Below, in pieces: positions 48,404-58,370 of a DNA stretch of 64,000 nt; within the stretch, counting starts at the first letter, position 1; each line of letters begins with the position of its first letter. The DNA is from UM-FILTER-38-24 sp041663205 (GTDB taxonomy: Bacteria > Patescibacteriota > Gracilibacteria > UBA1369 > LOWO2-01-FULL-3). The stretch is from assembly GCA_041663205.1 (NCBI GenBank), contig JBAZQZ010000002.1:50780-114779 (forward strand). The letters are read 5' to 3'. The translations under genes were made by a program, and so were the position numbers. The notes under the pieces are model-generated. The model did no database searches. It was not told the origin of the DNA and worked only from the letters and a program-made list of their open reading frames with translations.

Positions 48404-51400
48404 TGTCTTTTGTAAATTTACATTGTCATTCGCATTATAGTTTGCTCGACGGATTCGGAAGTCCGAAAGATATTGTTTTGCGTGCAAAAGAGCTTGGATA
48501 TCCGGCGGCGGCGCTTACCGATCATGGGGTCACTTATGGCTTGGTTGAGCTTTATGACGCTTGTATGGCAAATGGGATAAAGCCGATTTTGGGATGTGAA
48601 ATGTATGTGGCTCTACGAACACGATTTGATAAAGAGGCCAAAGTCGATGTGAGGCCTTATCATTTGACATTGCTTGCGAAAAACAACACAGGTTATCAAA
48701 ATTTATTGCAACTCGTCACAAAAGCGCATTTAGAGGGATTTTATTACAAGCCCAGGGTTGACATCGGGCTTTTAAAAGCGCATAGCGAAGGGCTTATCGC
48801 CCTCAGCGGATGTATCGTCGGGCAACTTGCGCGAACAATTTTGTCCGGGAATGAAGATGAAATTCATGAGGTTATAAGAAACCATATAGATATTTTCGGA
48901 AAAGAAAATTATTTTTTGGAAGTGCAGGATCATCCTCTTATGGAAGACCAAAATGTTGTTAATCAAAAAATAAAAAAACTTGCGCAGGAGTACGGACTTT
49001 TGATGGTGGCGACAAATGATTCGCATTACCCGAGGCCTGAGGACAGCGAAGTTCACGACATCATGCTTTGCATACAAACTCAGGCGCATGTCGGGGACGA
49101 AAATAGAATGAGATATGTCGGTGATTTTTCCATACGCGACAGCAAGGAGCTTTCAATAGCCATGGAAGACTTTCCGGGAGCCATCGAAAATACTTTAAAA
49201 GTCGCGGAAATGTGTGATGTGAAATTGGATTTCGGGAAAAACTTAATCCCCTCTTTTAAAACCCCTCAAAATGAAAAAGCCGAGGATTACGTGAAAGAGC
49301 TTTGTCTTGAAGGATTAAAAAGGAGATTTGCGCCAAATGATGTTCCCGCGAATTATCTTGAAAGATTAGAATACGAGCTTAAGACCGTGAATAAAATGGG
49401 ATTTGACACTTACTTTTTGATAGTTTCGGATTTTGTGAGATATGCCAAAAGCAAAGATATTGTTGTCGGACCGGGAAGAGGTTCGGCGGCAGGGTCGATT
49501 ATCGCTTGGTCTCTTGATATTACCGATGTTGATCCAATCGGATACGGACTTTTCTTCGAAAGGTTTTTGAATCCCGAAAGAATCAGTATGCCTGATATTG
49601 ATATTGATTTCGCCGATACTCGAAGAGATGAAGTTTTGGCTTATGTTATTCAGAAATACGGGCGTGATAATGTCGCGCAGATTATAACTTTCGGTACACT
49701 TGCACCAAAAGCCGCAATTCGCGATGTGGGGAGAGCTCTTGGTTTTCCTTATGCGGAGGTCGATAAAATCGCAAAGACTGTTCCGGCTCCAGTGCTCGGG
49801 AAATACAGCTCTTTGGAGGAATATATAAAAGATGATCCTGATTTTAAAAAACTTTATGACAGCGACCTTCGCGCAAAGAAAGTTATTGATTATGCGTCTA
49901 AGCTTGAGGGAACCGTGAGACAAGCCGGAACTCATGCGTGCGCGGTCGTGATTTCGGAAAAACCTTTGACGCAGTATACCGCGTTGCAAAACAGCGTTTC
50001 CGATGATAATGAAATCGTGACGCAATATTCCGCCAAGCCGATTGAGGCTTTGGGCCTTCTAAAAATGGATTTCCTCGGACTTCGAAATTTAACCGTCATC
50101 GAAAAAACTTGTAAAATTGTTGCGAGAACGAGAGGTGAAAAAGTTGAAATTTCGAAAATTGCACTTGATGACCCTATCGTTTTCAAACTTTTGCAAAACG
50201 GTGACACGACAGGCGTGTTTCAGCTTGAGTCCGGCGGAATGCGAAGATATTTGAAACAACTTAAACCGACCATTTTTGACGATATCGTCGCGATGGGCGC
50301 GCTTTACAGGCCGGGTCCTATGGAGTGGATTCCCGATTATATAAAGGGAAAACATAATCCGGAGAAAGTGCATTATTTAGATCCGTCTTTCAAATCGATT
50401 CTTGAAAATACTTACGGCGTCGCCGTTTACCAAGAGCAGATTTTGCAACTTGCGCGAGATTTTGCAGGGTTTTCTCTCGGAGAAGCTGATATTTTGAGAA
50501 AGGCTGTTGGAAAAAAGATTGTATCGCTTTTGGCCGAGCAAAGGGAAAAATTCGTGAAAGGCGCGGTAAAAAACGGGCATGACGAGAAATTTGCCAGACA
50601 GGTTTTTGAGGATGTTATCGAACCTTTTGCGGGATATGGATTTAACAAAGCTCACGCTGTTTGTTACGGACTTATCGCTTATCAGACGGCTTATTTGAAG
50701 GCTCACTACCCTATCGAATTCATGACTGCGCTTCTTTGCAGCGATCCGGGGAATACGGATAAAGTTGTGATGGAAATAAAAGAATGTAATGAAATGGGTA
50801 TAGATGTTTTACCGCCTTCAATAAATGAGTCTTTTGCGCATTTCACCGTCGTTGATAAAGACAAAATACGTTTCGGGCTTGTTGCAATAAAAGGGCTTGG
50901 AGACGGCCCTGTCAGGGAAATCATCAATGCGCGTGAAAAGGGTGGAGTTTTTGCATCTTTGGATGATTTCTTAAAAAGAGTTCCGATAAAGATTTTAAAT
51001 AAAAAAGTTTTACAGGCGCTTGCTCTTAGCGGTGCTTTCGATGAATTCGGTGAGAGGAAACAACTTGCGGAAAATTACGAGGAGTTTTCGAAATATGCAA
51101 AAAATTCTCAAGCTCTTGAGGATAACGGACAGGTGAATCTTTTCGCGTCATTGGCGGAGGAACAATCAGTCCCCTCTTTCGTTATGAAAAAAGTTTCGCC
51201 AACCACTTTGATGGAAAAACTTAAATGGGAAAAAGAATTTCTCGGAATGTATGTTTCCGGTCATCCGTTAAAAGGTTTCAGGAAATATGTTGCGAAAAAG
51301 GCTAATCTCATAGCGTCTCTGACCAAAAAAAATACCGGCAAAAAAGTGATTGTCATAGGCCTTGTTTCGGAATTGAAAAAGATTTTGACGAAATCCGGTT

Positions 51401-51942
51401 CGTATATGGCTACGTTTGTTATGGAGGATCCCACCGCCAGAATTCGCGCTGTCGCATTTTCCAAATTTTTGACACAATTCGGGAATTTGCTTGCGGAGGA
51501 CGGGCTTTATTCCGTGAGCGGAAAACTCGATTTCAGACAGGGACAATATCAGATTATGTGTGACGATTTAAAGGCGTTGTCTTACGACGGAATGGTGAAA
51601 AATGCGAAAGAGGCGGGATCTTACGACGAAAAAGACAAGTCTATCGCATTTATACGATTTCTGGACGATATTTTGGCGGAGAAAGAAGAACTTGAAAAAA
51701 ATACGCCTGAAGTCGTTGAGGATTTCCATGTTGAGAAAAGTGTTGTCGAAAATCCTTATTTGATTGAAATAGGTGAGAATCCCGATTCTGAAAAAATGAA
51801 GTTTTTAAAAGAGTTTCTTGAACGAAACAAAGGCGAAACGCCCGTTACTCTTGTATTAAACAATAAAAAAATAAAGTTACCTTTCGGGGTGAATGTGTCT
51901 GAAAAACTCAAAGAGGAAATTTCAAATATTTTATCCGGTTGA
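48403..51942 (+). CDS. dnaE: DNA polymerase III alpha subunit
   Basis: The replicative polymerase, 1179 residues, of the DnaE1 type. The PHP domain (about 1-270) has HCHSHYSLLDG, LTDHGVTYG and NDSHYPRPED, so most metal ligands are kept. The palm has GPGRGSAAGSIIAW and the catalytic MPDIDIDFAD. Later parts are the beta-clamp binding region and an OB domain (about 980-1060, VIGLVSELKKILTKSG). Proofreading by the PHP domain is possible but not shown. The gene overlaps the HIT gene and precedes aspS. Confidence 0.97.
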   Translation: MSFVNLHCHSHYSLLDGFGSPKDIVLRAKELGYPAAALTDHGVTYGLVELYDACMANGIKPILGCEMYVALRTRFDKEAKVDVRPYHLTLLAKNNTGYQNLLQLVTKAHLEGFYYKPRVDIGLLKAHSEGLIALSGCIVGQLARTILSGNEDEIHEVIRNHIDIFGKENYFLEVQDHPLMEDQNVVNQKIKKLAQEYGLLMVATNDSHYPRPEDSEVHDIMLCIQTQAHVGDENRMRYVGDFSIRDSKELSIAMEDFPGAIENTLKVAEMCDVKLDFGKNLIPSFKTPQNEKAEDYVKELCLEGLKRRFAPNDVPANYLERLEYELKTVNKMGFDTYFLIVSDFVRYAKSKDIVVGPGRGSAAGSIIAWSLDITDVDPIGYGLFFERFLNPERISMPDIDIDFADTRRDEVLAYVIQKYGRDNVAQIITFGTLAPKAAIRDVGRALGFPYAEVDKIAKTVPAPVLGKYSSLEEYIKDDPDFKKLYDSDLRAKKVIDYASKLEGTVRQAGTHACAVVISEKPLTQYTALQNSVSDDNEIVTQYSAKPIEALGLLKMDFLGLRNLTVIEKTCKIVARTRGEKVEISKIALDDPIVFKLLQNGDTTGVFQLESGGMRRYLKQLKPTIFDDIVAMGALYRPGPMEWIPDYIKGKHNPEKVHYLDPSFKSILENTYGVAVYQEQILQLARDFAGFSLGEADILRKAVGKKIVSLLAEQREKFVKGAVKNGHDEKFARQVFEDVIEPFAGYGFNKAHAVCYGLIAYQTAYLKAHYPIEFMTALLCSDPGNTDKVVMEIKECNEMGIDVLPPSINESFAHFTVVDKDKIRFGLVAIKGLGDGPVREIINAREKGGVFASLDDFLKRVPIKILNKKVLQALALSGAFDEFGERKQLAENYEEFSKYAKNSQALEDNGQVNLFASLAEEQSVPSFVMKKVSPTTLMEKLKWEKEFLGMYVSGHPLKGFRKYVAKKANLIASLTKKNTGKKVIVIGLVSELKKILTKSGSYMATFVMEDPTARIRAVAFSKFLTQFGNLLAEDGLYSVSGKLDFRQGQYQIMCDDLKALSYDGMVKNAKEAGSYDEKDKSIAFIRFLDDILAEKEELEKNTPEVVEDFHVEKSVVENPYLIEIGENPDSEKMKFLKEFLERNKGETPVTLVLNNKKIKLPFGVNVSEKLKEEISNILSG

Positions 51943-51995
51943 AAAATGGGTTTAACTTCTCTAAGATGAGAAAGATTTAGATTTAAATTTAAAAT

Positions 51996-53753
51996 ATGTA
52001 TAGAACTCATACCTGCGGAGAGGCAACCGAAAAAAATGACGGAAAAAAAGTGATTTTGGCCGGTTGGGTGAATCGACGACGAGATCATGGCGGGGTTATT
52101 TTCATAGATTTGCGCGACAGATATGGCGTAACTCAGATTGTCTCAGATCCTGTCGGGCATAAGGATGCGCATGATATTCTTAACGAGGTAAGGCCCGAAT
52201 ATGTTCTTCAGGTAAACGGAATTGTGAGAAAAAGGCCTGAGGGAAACGATAATCCGAATATGCCGACCGGGAAAATCGAAGTCGTTGTAACCGAGATTAA
52301 GGTTTTGAATGCTTCGAAGACCCCTCCGTTTGAATTGGATACGGAAAAGGATATAAATGAGGAATTGAGGCTTACTTACAGATATTTGGATCTTCGCAGA
52401 GACAGGCTGAAAAACAATATTCTTCTCCGACACAAAGTGGTCAAGCATATGCGCGATTATTTTGAGAAGGAAAATTTTGTTGAAATCGAGACTCCGATTT
52501 TAATCAAAGGAACGCCTGAGGGAAGCCGTGAATATCTTGTGCCTTCCAGACTTTATCATGGGAATTTTTATGTTTTACCGCAATCCCCTCAACAATTGAA
52601 ACAGTTACTTATGGTCGCTGGATTCGACAGGTATTTCCAAATTGCGAGATGTTTCAGGGACGAGGATCAGCGCGGAGACAGACAACCTGAATTCACCCAG
52701 CTCGACATCGAAATGTCTTTTATCGACGAAAATGACATCATGTCTTTGAATGAAAAATTGATGATTGAATTGGTCGAGAAATTTGTACCGGACAAAAAGA
52801 TTTTGAAGAAGCCTTTCCCCATTTTGACTTACGATGAAGCGATGAATAAATATGGCGTAGACAAGCCGGATATTCGCTATAAGCTTACTCTTTCGGACGT
52901 TACGGATCTTGTTGAAAACTGTGAGTTCGGAGTGTTTAAAGATGCTGTAAAAAACGGTGGGGTTGTGAAAGCTTTGAAGGTCACTGGCGGCGGAAAATTC
53001 ACCAGAAAAGAAATTGATGAATTTACTGAAATTGCGAAAATATATGGGGCAAAAGGTCTTTCTTACGTGTTAATTGATAAAGAACCGAAATCTTCCATAG
53101 TGAAATTCTTCAAGAAAGAAGAACTCGATGCTGTTTTTGAAAGATGCGATGCAAAAGATGGAGATGCGGTATTTTTTGCGGCGGATAAATTTAAAACCGC
53201 GTGCGAAGCGCTTGGACATGTGAGAATTTCCGTGGCTCAGAAAACTGGACTTATCGATGAAAATGTTTTTGCATTTTTGTGGGTGAAAGATTTTCCAATG
53301 TTTGAATATGATGAAGAAAATAAAACTTTGGCGGCGAAGCATCACCCTTTCACTTCCCCAAAAGATCCCGAGCATTTTGAAAAAAATCCGGCGGAAGCTT
53401 TGGCGAAGGCCTACGACATTGTTTTGAATGGGACTGAAATCGGCGGAGGTTCAATAAGAATTCACGACAGAAATGTTCAGAAGAAAGTTTTTGACACTTT
53501 GAATATCAGCGACGATGACAGAGAAAGAAGATTCGGGCATATGCTTAATGCTTTCGAATATGGTGCGCCTCCTCACGGAGGAATCGCTTGGGGAATCGAT
53601 CGTTTGATAATGATTTTCGCAAACGAGCCCAATATTCGTGAGGTCATCGCGTTCCCCAAGGATCAAAAAGCGAAAGATCTTATGCTCGGTGCGCCTTCTC
53701 AGATGCCTAAAAAACAAATCGAAGAGCTTGGAATAAAGGTGGTTTTGTGCTAG
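51996..53753 (+). CDS. aspS: Aspartyl-tRNA synthetase (bacterial type)
   Basis: AspRS charges tRNA-Asp, and tRNA-Asn in non-discriminating forms. The 585-residue protein has an N-terminal OB domain (LAGWVNRRRDHGGVIFIDLRD), class II motifs 2 (FRDEDQRGDRQPEFTQLD) and 3 (GIAWGIDRLIM), and the GAD insertion domain typical of bacteria (about 285-410). Whether it is discriminating cannot be decided here. It lies 54 nt after dnaE, and its stop overlaps the -10 box for the next gene. Confidence 0.97.
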   Translation: MYRTHTCGEATEKNDGKKVILAGWVNRRRDHGGVIFIDLRDRYGVTQIVSDPVGHKDAHDILNEVRPEYVLQVNGIVRKRPEGNDNPNMPTGKIEVVVTEIKVLNASKTPPFELDTEKDINEELRLTYRYLDLRRDRLKNNILLRHKVVKHMRDYFEKENFVEIETPILIKGTPEGSREYLVPSRLYHGNFYVLPQSPQQLKQLLMVAGFDRYFQIARCFRDEDQRGDRQPEFTQLDIEMSFIDENDIMSLNEKLMIELVEKFVPDKKILKKPFPILTYDEAMNKYGVDKPDIRYKLTLSDVTDLVENCEFGVFKDAVKNGGVVKALKVTGGGKFTRKEIDEFTEIAKIYGAKGLSYVLIDKEPKSSIVKFFKKEELDAVFERCDAKDGDAVFFAADKFKTACEALGHVRISVAQKTGLIDENVFAFLWVKDFPMFEYDEENKTLAAKHHPFTSPKDPEHFEKNPAEALAKAYDIVLNGTEIGGGSIRIHDRNVQKKVFDTLNISDDDRERRFGHMLNAFEYGAPPHGGIAWGIDRLIMIFANEPNIREVIAFPKDQKAKDLMLGAPSQMPKKQIEELGIKVVLC

Positions 53754-53756
53754 AAT
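53728..53756 (+). promoter_or_regulatory. Promoter of the second TraG-like gene
   Basis: TTGGAA (53728-53733) and TAGAAT (53751-53756) are 17 nt apart, with TG one base before the -10 box. The -10 box contains the aspS stop codon. The ATG at 53782 is 26 nt beyond. Confidence 0.6.
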
Positions 53757-53781
53757 ATATTGATAAAATTAAATTCAGAAG

Positions 53782-56256
53782 ATGAATCTTTGGCTCGTTA
53801 TAGCACTTTCGGTTTTGATTTTAGGAGGGGTAATCGTCCTGGTTTTGCAGTATCTTCAATACAAAATGAATATTGAGAGGACTTTCAATATGGTCTTTCT
53901 TGAGATCAAAGTCCCGCGAAAAGAATCAAAAGAAGATAAGGAGGTTGAGGGAGAGCAGTTTTCGATGCAGAAAGATTTCAAAGAGATATGCGGAGGTATA
54001 ATGTCCCAGTTTTATAGCGCTTTATACAGTATTTACAATAAACATCTTGATAAATTATTGAAGGATCAGGAATTTCTTTCGCTTGAGTTCGCCGTGATTG
54101 ATTCGCTTGTCCATTTTTTTATAGTTTGCCCGAGAAATTTATCACCGTTGATAGAGAAGCAGATTACCGCTTTCTTCCCTGATTGTTATATAGAGCAAGT
54201 TGAAGATTATAATATTTTTAAACCCACGAGCAAGGTTGTTTCAACCTACATGGTCCCGGAAAAAGATTTTTATTATCCGATCAAAGTATATTCCCGAATG
54301 AATGCCGATCCTTTGAACGGTATTATAAATTCTCTTTCCAAAATAGACAAAAACGAGGGTGCGGCCATACAAATAATGGTAAAACCGGTAAAGAGCGGAT
54401 GGCAAGATAAAGGGCGAAAGAAGGCGAGTGAAATTTTTCAGAACAAGAAAAAACATCGTGCTCAATGGTACAATCCTTTGAGCTGGCTTATCGCGATTTT
54501 TGATTTGCTTGTGAAGGGTGAAGCCGCCAAGGACTCCCCGGAGACTGCGGAAAAGACAACTCCGCTTACCGATGAGGAAGTCAAGGCTATGGAAGAAAAA
54601 AATTCAAAACCCGGCTTTGAAACAATTATCAGGTTGGTTTCTTCCGCGGATTCCAAAGATGAGGCCAAGGCCAATTTAATCACAATGAAAAGCGCTTTTT
54701 CTCAATATCAGGCTTCAAACGGGAATGGTTTTGAGAACACTATTTGGCACAATAATAAAACGCTTGTTACAAATTTTATTTTCAGGAATTTCAGACGCGG
54801 AGTACAACAATGGTTTGCGAGCAAGAAGATGGTTCTTTCCGTTGACGAGCTTGCGAGCGTTTTTCACATTCCCAACATCAGGTTTAACAAATATCCGTCA
54901 ATCGCTTGGCAAAACTTCAAAATCGCCCCTCTCCCTCCGAATATTCCACAAGAGGGTCTTCTTCTCGGGTACAACTTGTATCGCGGAGAAAAGAAGAAAG
55001 TTTGCATCAAAAACGAAGACAGGTTCAGACATTTTTATGTCATCGGGCAAACCGGTACAGGTAAATCTTCGATTTTGCAGGTCATGATCAGGCAGGATCT
55101 TAAAGAAGGAAGAGGAATATGTGTTATTGATCCGCACGGGTCGCTTATTGAAGATATTTTGCCGTTCGTGCCTCGTGAAAGGGCTGATGATGTGATTTAT
55201 TTCGATCCTTCGGACATGGAGCGTCCGCTCGGACTTAATATTCTTGAGGCCGATACTTGGGAGGAAAAAGAGCTTGTTGCTCTTGATGCGATGAATATCA
55301 TGATCAAGCTTTTTGACGAGGAAGTGTTCGGACCACGTATTCAGGATTACTTTAGAAACGGTTGTTTGACACTTATGTCAGACCCGGCCGGGGCTTCTTT
55401 GACCGAGATGGTGAGACTTTTCACGGATGATGATTTTGCAAAAATAAAGAGACAACACGTCACGAATCCTATCGTTGCGTCGTTCTGGGATCACCAGATG
55501 GCAAAAACAGGTGCTCGAGAAAAACAGGAAATGATCCCGTATTTTGCCGCTAAATTCGGTCAATTTGTCACGAATACGATGATGAGAAATATTATCGGAC
55601 AAACCAAGTCGGCTTTTGATTTTGCCAAAGCCATGGATGAAGGCAAAATTTTGCTCATGAATCTTTCAAAAGGTAGCGTCGGAGAAATAAATTCAAAATT
55701 GCTCGGTCTTATTATTGTGCAAAAAATACAAATGGCCGCATTAAAAAGGCAAAAAATGGCAAAGGAGGACAGAAAAGATTTCTTCCTTTACATCGATGAG
55801 TTCCAAAATTACGTAACGGAAAGTATTGAAACTATCCTTTCAGAAGCCAGAAAATATCGCCTTGGGCTTACGATGGCGCATCAGTATTTGGCTCAACTTG
55901 AGGAAGGAGGGGCCGGAAAAAATAAAAAAACAAATCTTAAAGATGCGGTTTTCGGTAACGTCGGGACTATCATGGCATATAAGATCGGCGCGCAGGATGC
56001 CGAGTTTATGGCGAAGGAAATGGCGCCCGTGTTTAGCGATCGTGATCTTATAAACATAGATAAATATAAGGCTGTAATGAAGCTTTCCGTTGACACTCAG
56101 CCTTCCCGTCCGTTCAGCATCATCCCTGTGAATCCTTACACCGAGGAAGGTGATAAAGAGGCGGCGGAGGCATACAAACAACTTTCAAGACTCAAGTATG
56201 GAAGGGATCGAGAATTTGTTGACAGAGAGATTTTGCGTAGAATTGGCGTGGTTTAG
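53782..56256 (+). CDS. TraG/VirD4-like conjugation-type ATPase (paralog 2)
   Basis: An 824-residue protein with an N-terminal membrane helix (about 5-24) and a VirD4/HerA-like ATPase: Walker A GQTGTGKS (422-429), DPHGSL, and FFLYIDEFQNYV as Walker B near 660. It shares its layout with the 900-residue paralog at 34298 but lacks the Pro-rich C-terminal tail and has an Ala/Glu-rich insert near 245-275. It may assemble as a hexamer that moves DNA or protein across the membrane. It has its own promoter and a terminator-like hairpin, so it is a single-gene unit. Confidence 0.85.
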   Translation: MNLWLVIALSVLILGGVIVLVLQYLQYKMNIERTFNMVFLEIKVPRKESKEDKEVEGEQFSMQKDFKEICGGIMSQFYSALYSIYNKHLDKLLKDQEFLSLEFAVIDSLVHFFIVCPRNLSPLIEKQITAFFPDCYIEQVEDYNIFKPTSKVVSTYMVPEKDFYYPIKVYSRMNADPLNGIINSLSKIDKNEGAAIQIMVKPVKSGWQDKGRKKASEIFQNKKKHRAQWYNPLSWLIAIFDLLVKGEAAKDSPETAEKTTPLTDEEVKAMEEKNSKPGFETIIRLVSSADSKDEAKANLITMKSAFSQYQASNGNGFENTIWHNNKTLVTNFIFRNFRRGVQQWFASKKMVLSVDELASVFHIPNIRFNKYPSIAWQNFKIAPLPPNIPQEGLLLGYNLYRGEKKKVCIKNEDRFRHFYVIGQTGTGKSSILQVMIRQDLKEGRGICVIDPHGSLIEDILPFVPRERADDVIYFDPSDMERPLGLNILEADTWEEKELVALDAMNIMIKLFDEEVFGPRIQDYFRNGCLTLMSDPAGASLTEMVRLFTDDDFAKIKRQHVTNPIVASFWDHQMAKTGAREKQEMIPYFAAKFGQFVTNTMMRNIIGQTKSAFDFAKAMDEGKILLMNLSKGSVGEINSKLLGLIIVQKIQMAALKRQKMAKEDRKDFFLYIDEFQNYVTESIETILSEARKYRLGLTMAHQYLAQLEEGGAGKNKKTNLKDAVFGNVGTIMAYKIGAQDAEFMAKEMAPVFSDRDLINIDKYKAVMKLSVDTQPSRPFSIIPVNPYTEEGDKEAAEAYKQLSRLKYGRDREFVDREILRRIGVV

Positions 56257-56302
56257 TCTGTCGTAGTGCGGTTTTAATTAAAAAAGACTTTTTGGTTTTG
56301 AC

Positions 56303-56333
56303 AAGCCTAAGTTCCCGAGGATGAGGCTTTTTT
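56303..56333 (+). terminator. Terminator after the second TraG-like gene
   Basis: AAGCCT (56303-56308) and AGGCTT (56324-56329) form a stem with a 15-nt loop, followed by a run of T to 56333. This is a good rho-independent terminator. Confidence 0.65.
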
Positions 56334-56343
56334 GTGGTATAAT
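56334..56343 (+). promoter_or_regulatory. Extended -10 promoter of the 3D-domain gene
   Basis: TG one base before TATAAT (56338-56343) directly follows the terminator. No good -35 is seen at 17 nt. The ATG at 56376 has an A-rich leader. Confidence 0.5.
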
Positions 56344-56375
56344 ATTGAGATTTAAAAATAAAAATCAAAACAAAA

Positions 56376-57635
56376 ATGAAAAACAGAAAAATAAAAATAA
56401 ATGCAGTTCCTGTAATTGTTGTGACGCTTCTTTCGTTTTTCGCTCTAAGTCCCCTATCATCTTTTGGCGGAGACTTGGCGGAAGCGGAGGGATTTCAAGT
56501 TTCCGCGGACGGAGTGAGCTATCCTTACACGGACACTTTCACAATTTCCGCGTATTATTCACCATTGCCGTGTCAGCAAAAATATGCGACCGGTAATTAT
56601 GAAGCCGACATCAGATTAAACGGACATGGCGTCCACGGCGCTGATGGCACGGATGTTTATCCGGGAATGGTCGCGGCTCCTAGGTCTTATCCTTTCGGAA
56701 CAAAACTTTATATTCCGGGAATCGGAATAGTTGCGGTTCATGATAGAGGTGGAGCGATTGTCGATGCAAACGGAGATCCAAATAGACATGACAGACTTGA
56801 TATTTGGATGGGGTACGGAGACATTGGACTAAAAAGAGCATTGGCTTGGGGAAAAAGAAATGTTGATGTAACTGTTTACGGATTAAATGATCAATTATCC
56901 GAGCAAATTTCTTTGGCAGGATATAGCGCAGACGAGGCAATCCCTCAGTCCTGCGAATCGAATGATGTTGTCGATAGTTCAAATGTGACTTTGGCTACAA
57001 GTTCTTTTGTTGAAAAACCGGAAGTGAATTTGGCTGTCGCCGAGACACCTAAAGAGGTTCAAATGCCTTACGACGGGACTATGCCGGTGAATCTTTATGC
57101 CGGTGCGGCCGGGAATGCCGTAAAATCTTTACAGAATGAGCTTAAAATGCTTAATTACTATAAAGTTGAGCCAACAGGCGTTTATGATGAATTGACCGCG
57201 CACGCCGTGTTTAAATTCCAACAGGCGCAAGGGATTGTGGCGGTTGAGAGCGAGACTGGTTCAGGCGTTTTCGGGCCTACAACAAGGTCAAGAATGAACG
57301 AAATCATATCTCTCAGAAATTACACAAGACTTGCTATTGAAAATAAGAAAAATTCGGATTCGAACAGCGCGAATTTGCCGGAGGAAACAAAACAAGCTTA
57401 TATTCCTAACACGCTTGCTCTTGGGTCAAAAGGAAATGAAGTGAAGAAATTGCAGGAATTTTTGAAGAAAACAGGATATTTCAAATGTTCGATTGTCACG
57501 GATTATTATGGAGAAATCACGAAAGAAGCCGTTGTTCAGTTTCAAATGGCGAATAAAATAATCTCCGGGGAATCTGACAAAGGCGCCGGGGTCGTGGGCC
57601 CTGAGACTCTGAAAAAGATCAATGAGTTGGGGTAA
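56376..57635 (+). CDS. Exported 3D-domain protein with two peptidoglycan-binding domains
   Basis: A 419-residue secreted protein with a signal peptide (about 1-32). The 3D domain (about 55-165) contains FTISAYYSP, then PFGTKLYIP and VHDRGGAIVD with RLDIWMG, giving the three-Asp set Asp123, Asp130 or 139, and Asp142. Two peptidoglycan-binding type 1 domains follow (about 228-300 and 338-415, with AVKSLQNELKMLNYY and EVKKLQEFLKKTGYF). The 3D fold is found in MltA-like transglycosylases and in cortex or resuscitation proteins, so cell wall remodelling is likely. The catalytic activity is not certain. Confidence 0.87.
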   Translation: MKNRKIKINAVPVIVVTLLSFFALSPLSSFGGDLAEAEGFQVSADGVSYPYTDTFTISAYYSPLPCQQKYATGNYEADIRLNGHGVHGADGTDVYPGMVAAPRSYPFGTKLYIPGIGIVAVHDRGGAIVDANGDPNRHDRLDIWMGYGDIGLKRALAWGKRNVDVTVYGLNDQLSEQISLAGYSADEAIPQSCESNDVVDSSNVTLATSSFVEKPEVNLAVAETPKEVQMPYDGTMPVNLYAGAAGNAVKSLQNELKMLNYYKVEPTGVYDELTAHAVFKFQQAQGIVAVESETGSGVFGPTTRSRMNEIISLRNYTRLAIENKKNSDSNSANLPEETKQAYIPNTLALGSKGNEVKKLQEFLKKTGYFKCSIVTDYYGEITKEAVVQFQMANKIISGESDKGAGVVGPETLKKINELG

Positions 57636-57640
57636 AGCCT

Positions 57641-58174
57641 TTACCGGCTATCCCAATCTACCTTTACCCTAACACTCTTTTCCTGACGAAGGTACGATCG
57701 TACAGATCTTAGTGGTTGTGGTTTCCTATGTCTGACGGGACAGATTTCCTCATTGAGACACACAAAGACATTCCCATAGATGGGTCTTATTGTTACGACC
57801 CCCTTCCATCCACTTATCGTCTTTAGTGCTGCTGGATCTGCTCTAAGGGCTGCTTCTGCTTTTTTCCATGAACACCCTTCCCTATTGTCCATATCAAAAT
57901 CTCCATCTTCTCTTCTTTTTAGGAAGGCTCCTTTCCTCTTTATTGCTGCCGCTCTTAGCTGGTCAATTATTCCGTCTATTTCTTCCGGTGAAAGTTCTCT
58001 GTCTTCTGCAGGTGCTGAGTTTTCCCCAGGTGCTGCCGCGCTTGCGAGTCTTCCGTGTGTTTCTTCACCAATTACGGTTGCTTCAGCGCTATCTGCTCCT
58101 GTTCCCGCAGGTACTATAGCATCGCGAGGGGCTTCAGGCTTTTGCTCTTCCGGCGCTAGTGTTTGATTATCCAT
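57641..58174 (-). CDS. Unknown protein with disordered N-terminal half
   Basis: A 177-residue protein. Residues 1-60 are Ala-, Glu-, Pro- and Gly-rich and likely disordered; then comes a helical stretch (EEIDGIIDQLRAAAIKRKG) and a mixed region with two Cys (CLNEEICPVRH) and a basic end. It is not recognised. It is convergent with the 3D-domain gene (6 nt apart). The style of its N-terminus resembles that of the unknown protein at 30332. Its upstream region (58175-58291) shows nothing else I can support. Confidence 0.55.
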   Translation of the reverse strand: MDNQTLAPEEQKPEAPRDAIVPAGTGADSAEATVIGEETHGRLASAAAPGENSAPAEDRELSPEEIDGIIDQLRAAAIKRKGAFLKRREDGDFDMDNREGCSWKKAEAALRADPAALKTISGWKGVVTIRPIYGNVFVCLNEEICPVRHRKPQPLRSVRSYLRQEKSVRVKVDWDSR

Positions 58175-58291
58175 GATATATGTGTTATTAATATAAAGCT
58201 AAACCCAGCATATCATTTTTTTGTTCTTGTCAAGTCTTTTATTAAATGGCTCTTGGAGGCCACTAGCAAATACGGCACTTGGTGTATTTTG

Positions 58292-58366
58292 TTAAGATTG
58301 CAGCAATGTGTTTTTTCTTTCGCGGTAATCTATATCCGTGCTGTGCGCGAGATTGCGATGTTTCGT
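58292..58366 (-). pseudogene. Duplicate of the HNH protein C-terminal tail
   Basis: Just after the stop of the HNH gene the minus strand encodes HRNLAHSTDIDYRERK in one frame, followed by a TAA at 58292. This repeats the C-terminal tail of the HNH protein (HHELAHSADIDYIEMRRK). It has no start of its own. It is the second case in the window of a repeated gene 3' end. Confidence 0.65.
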
Positions 58367-58370
58367 TTTT

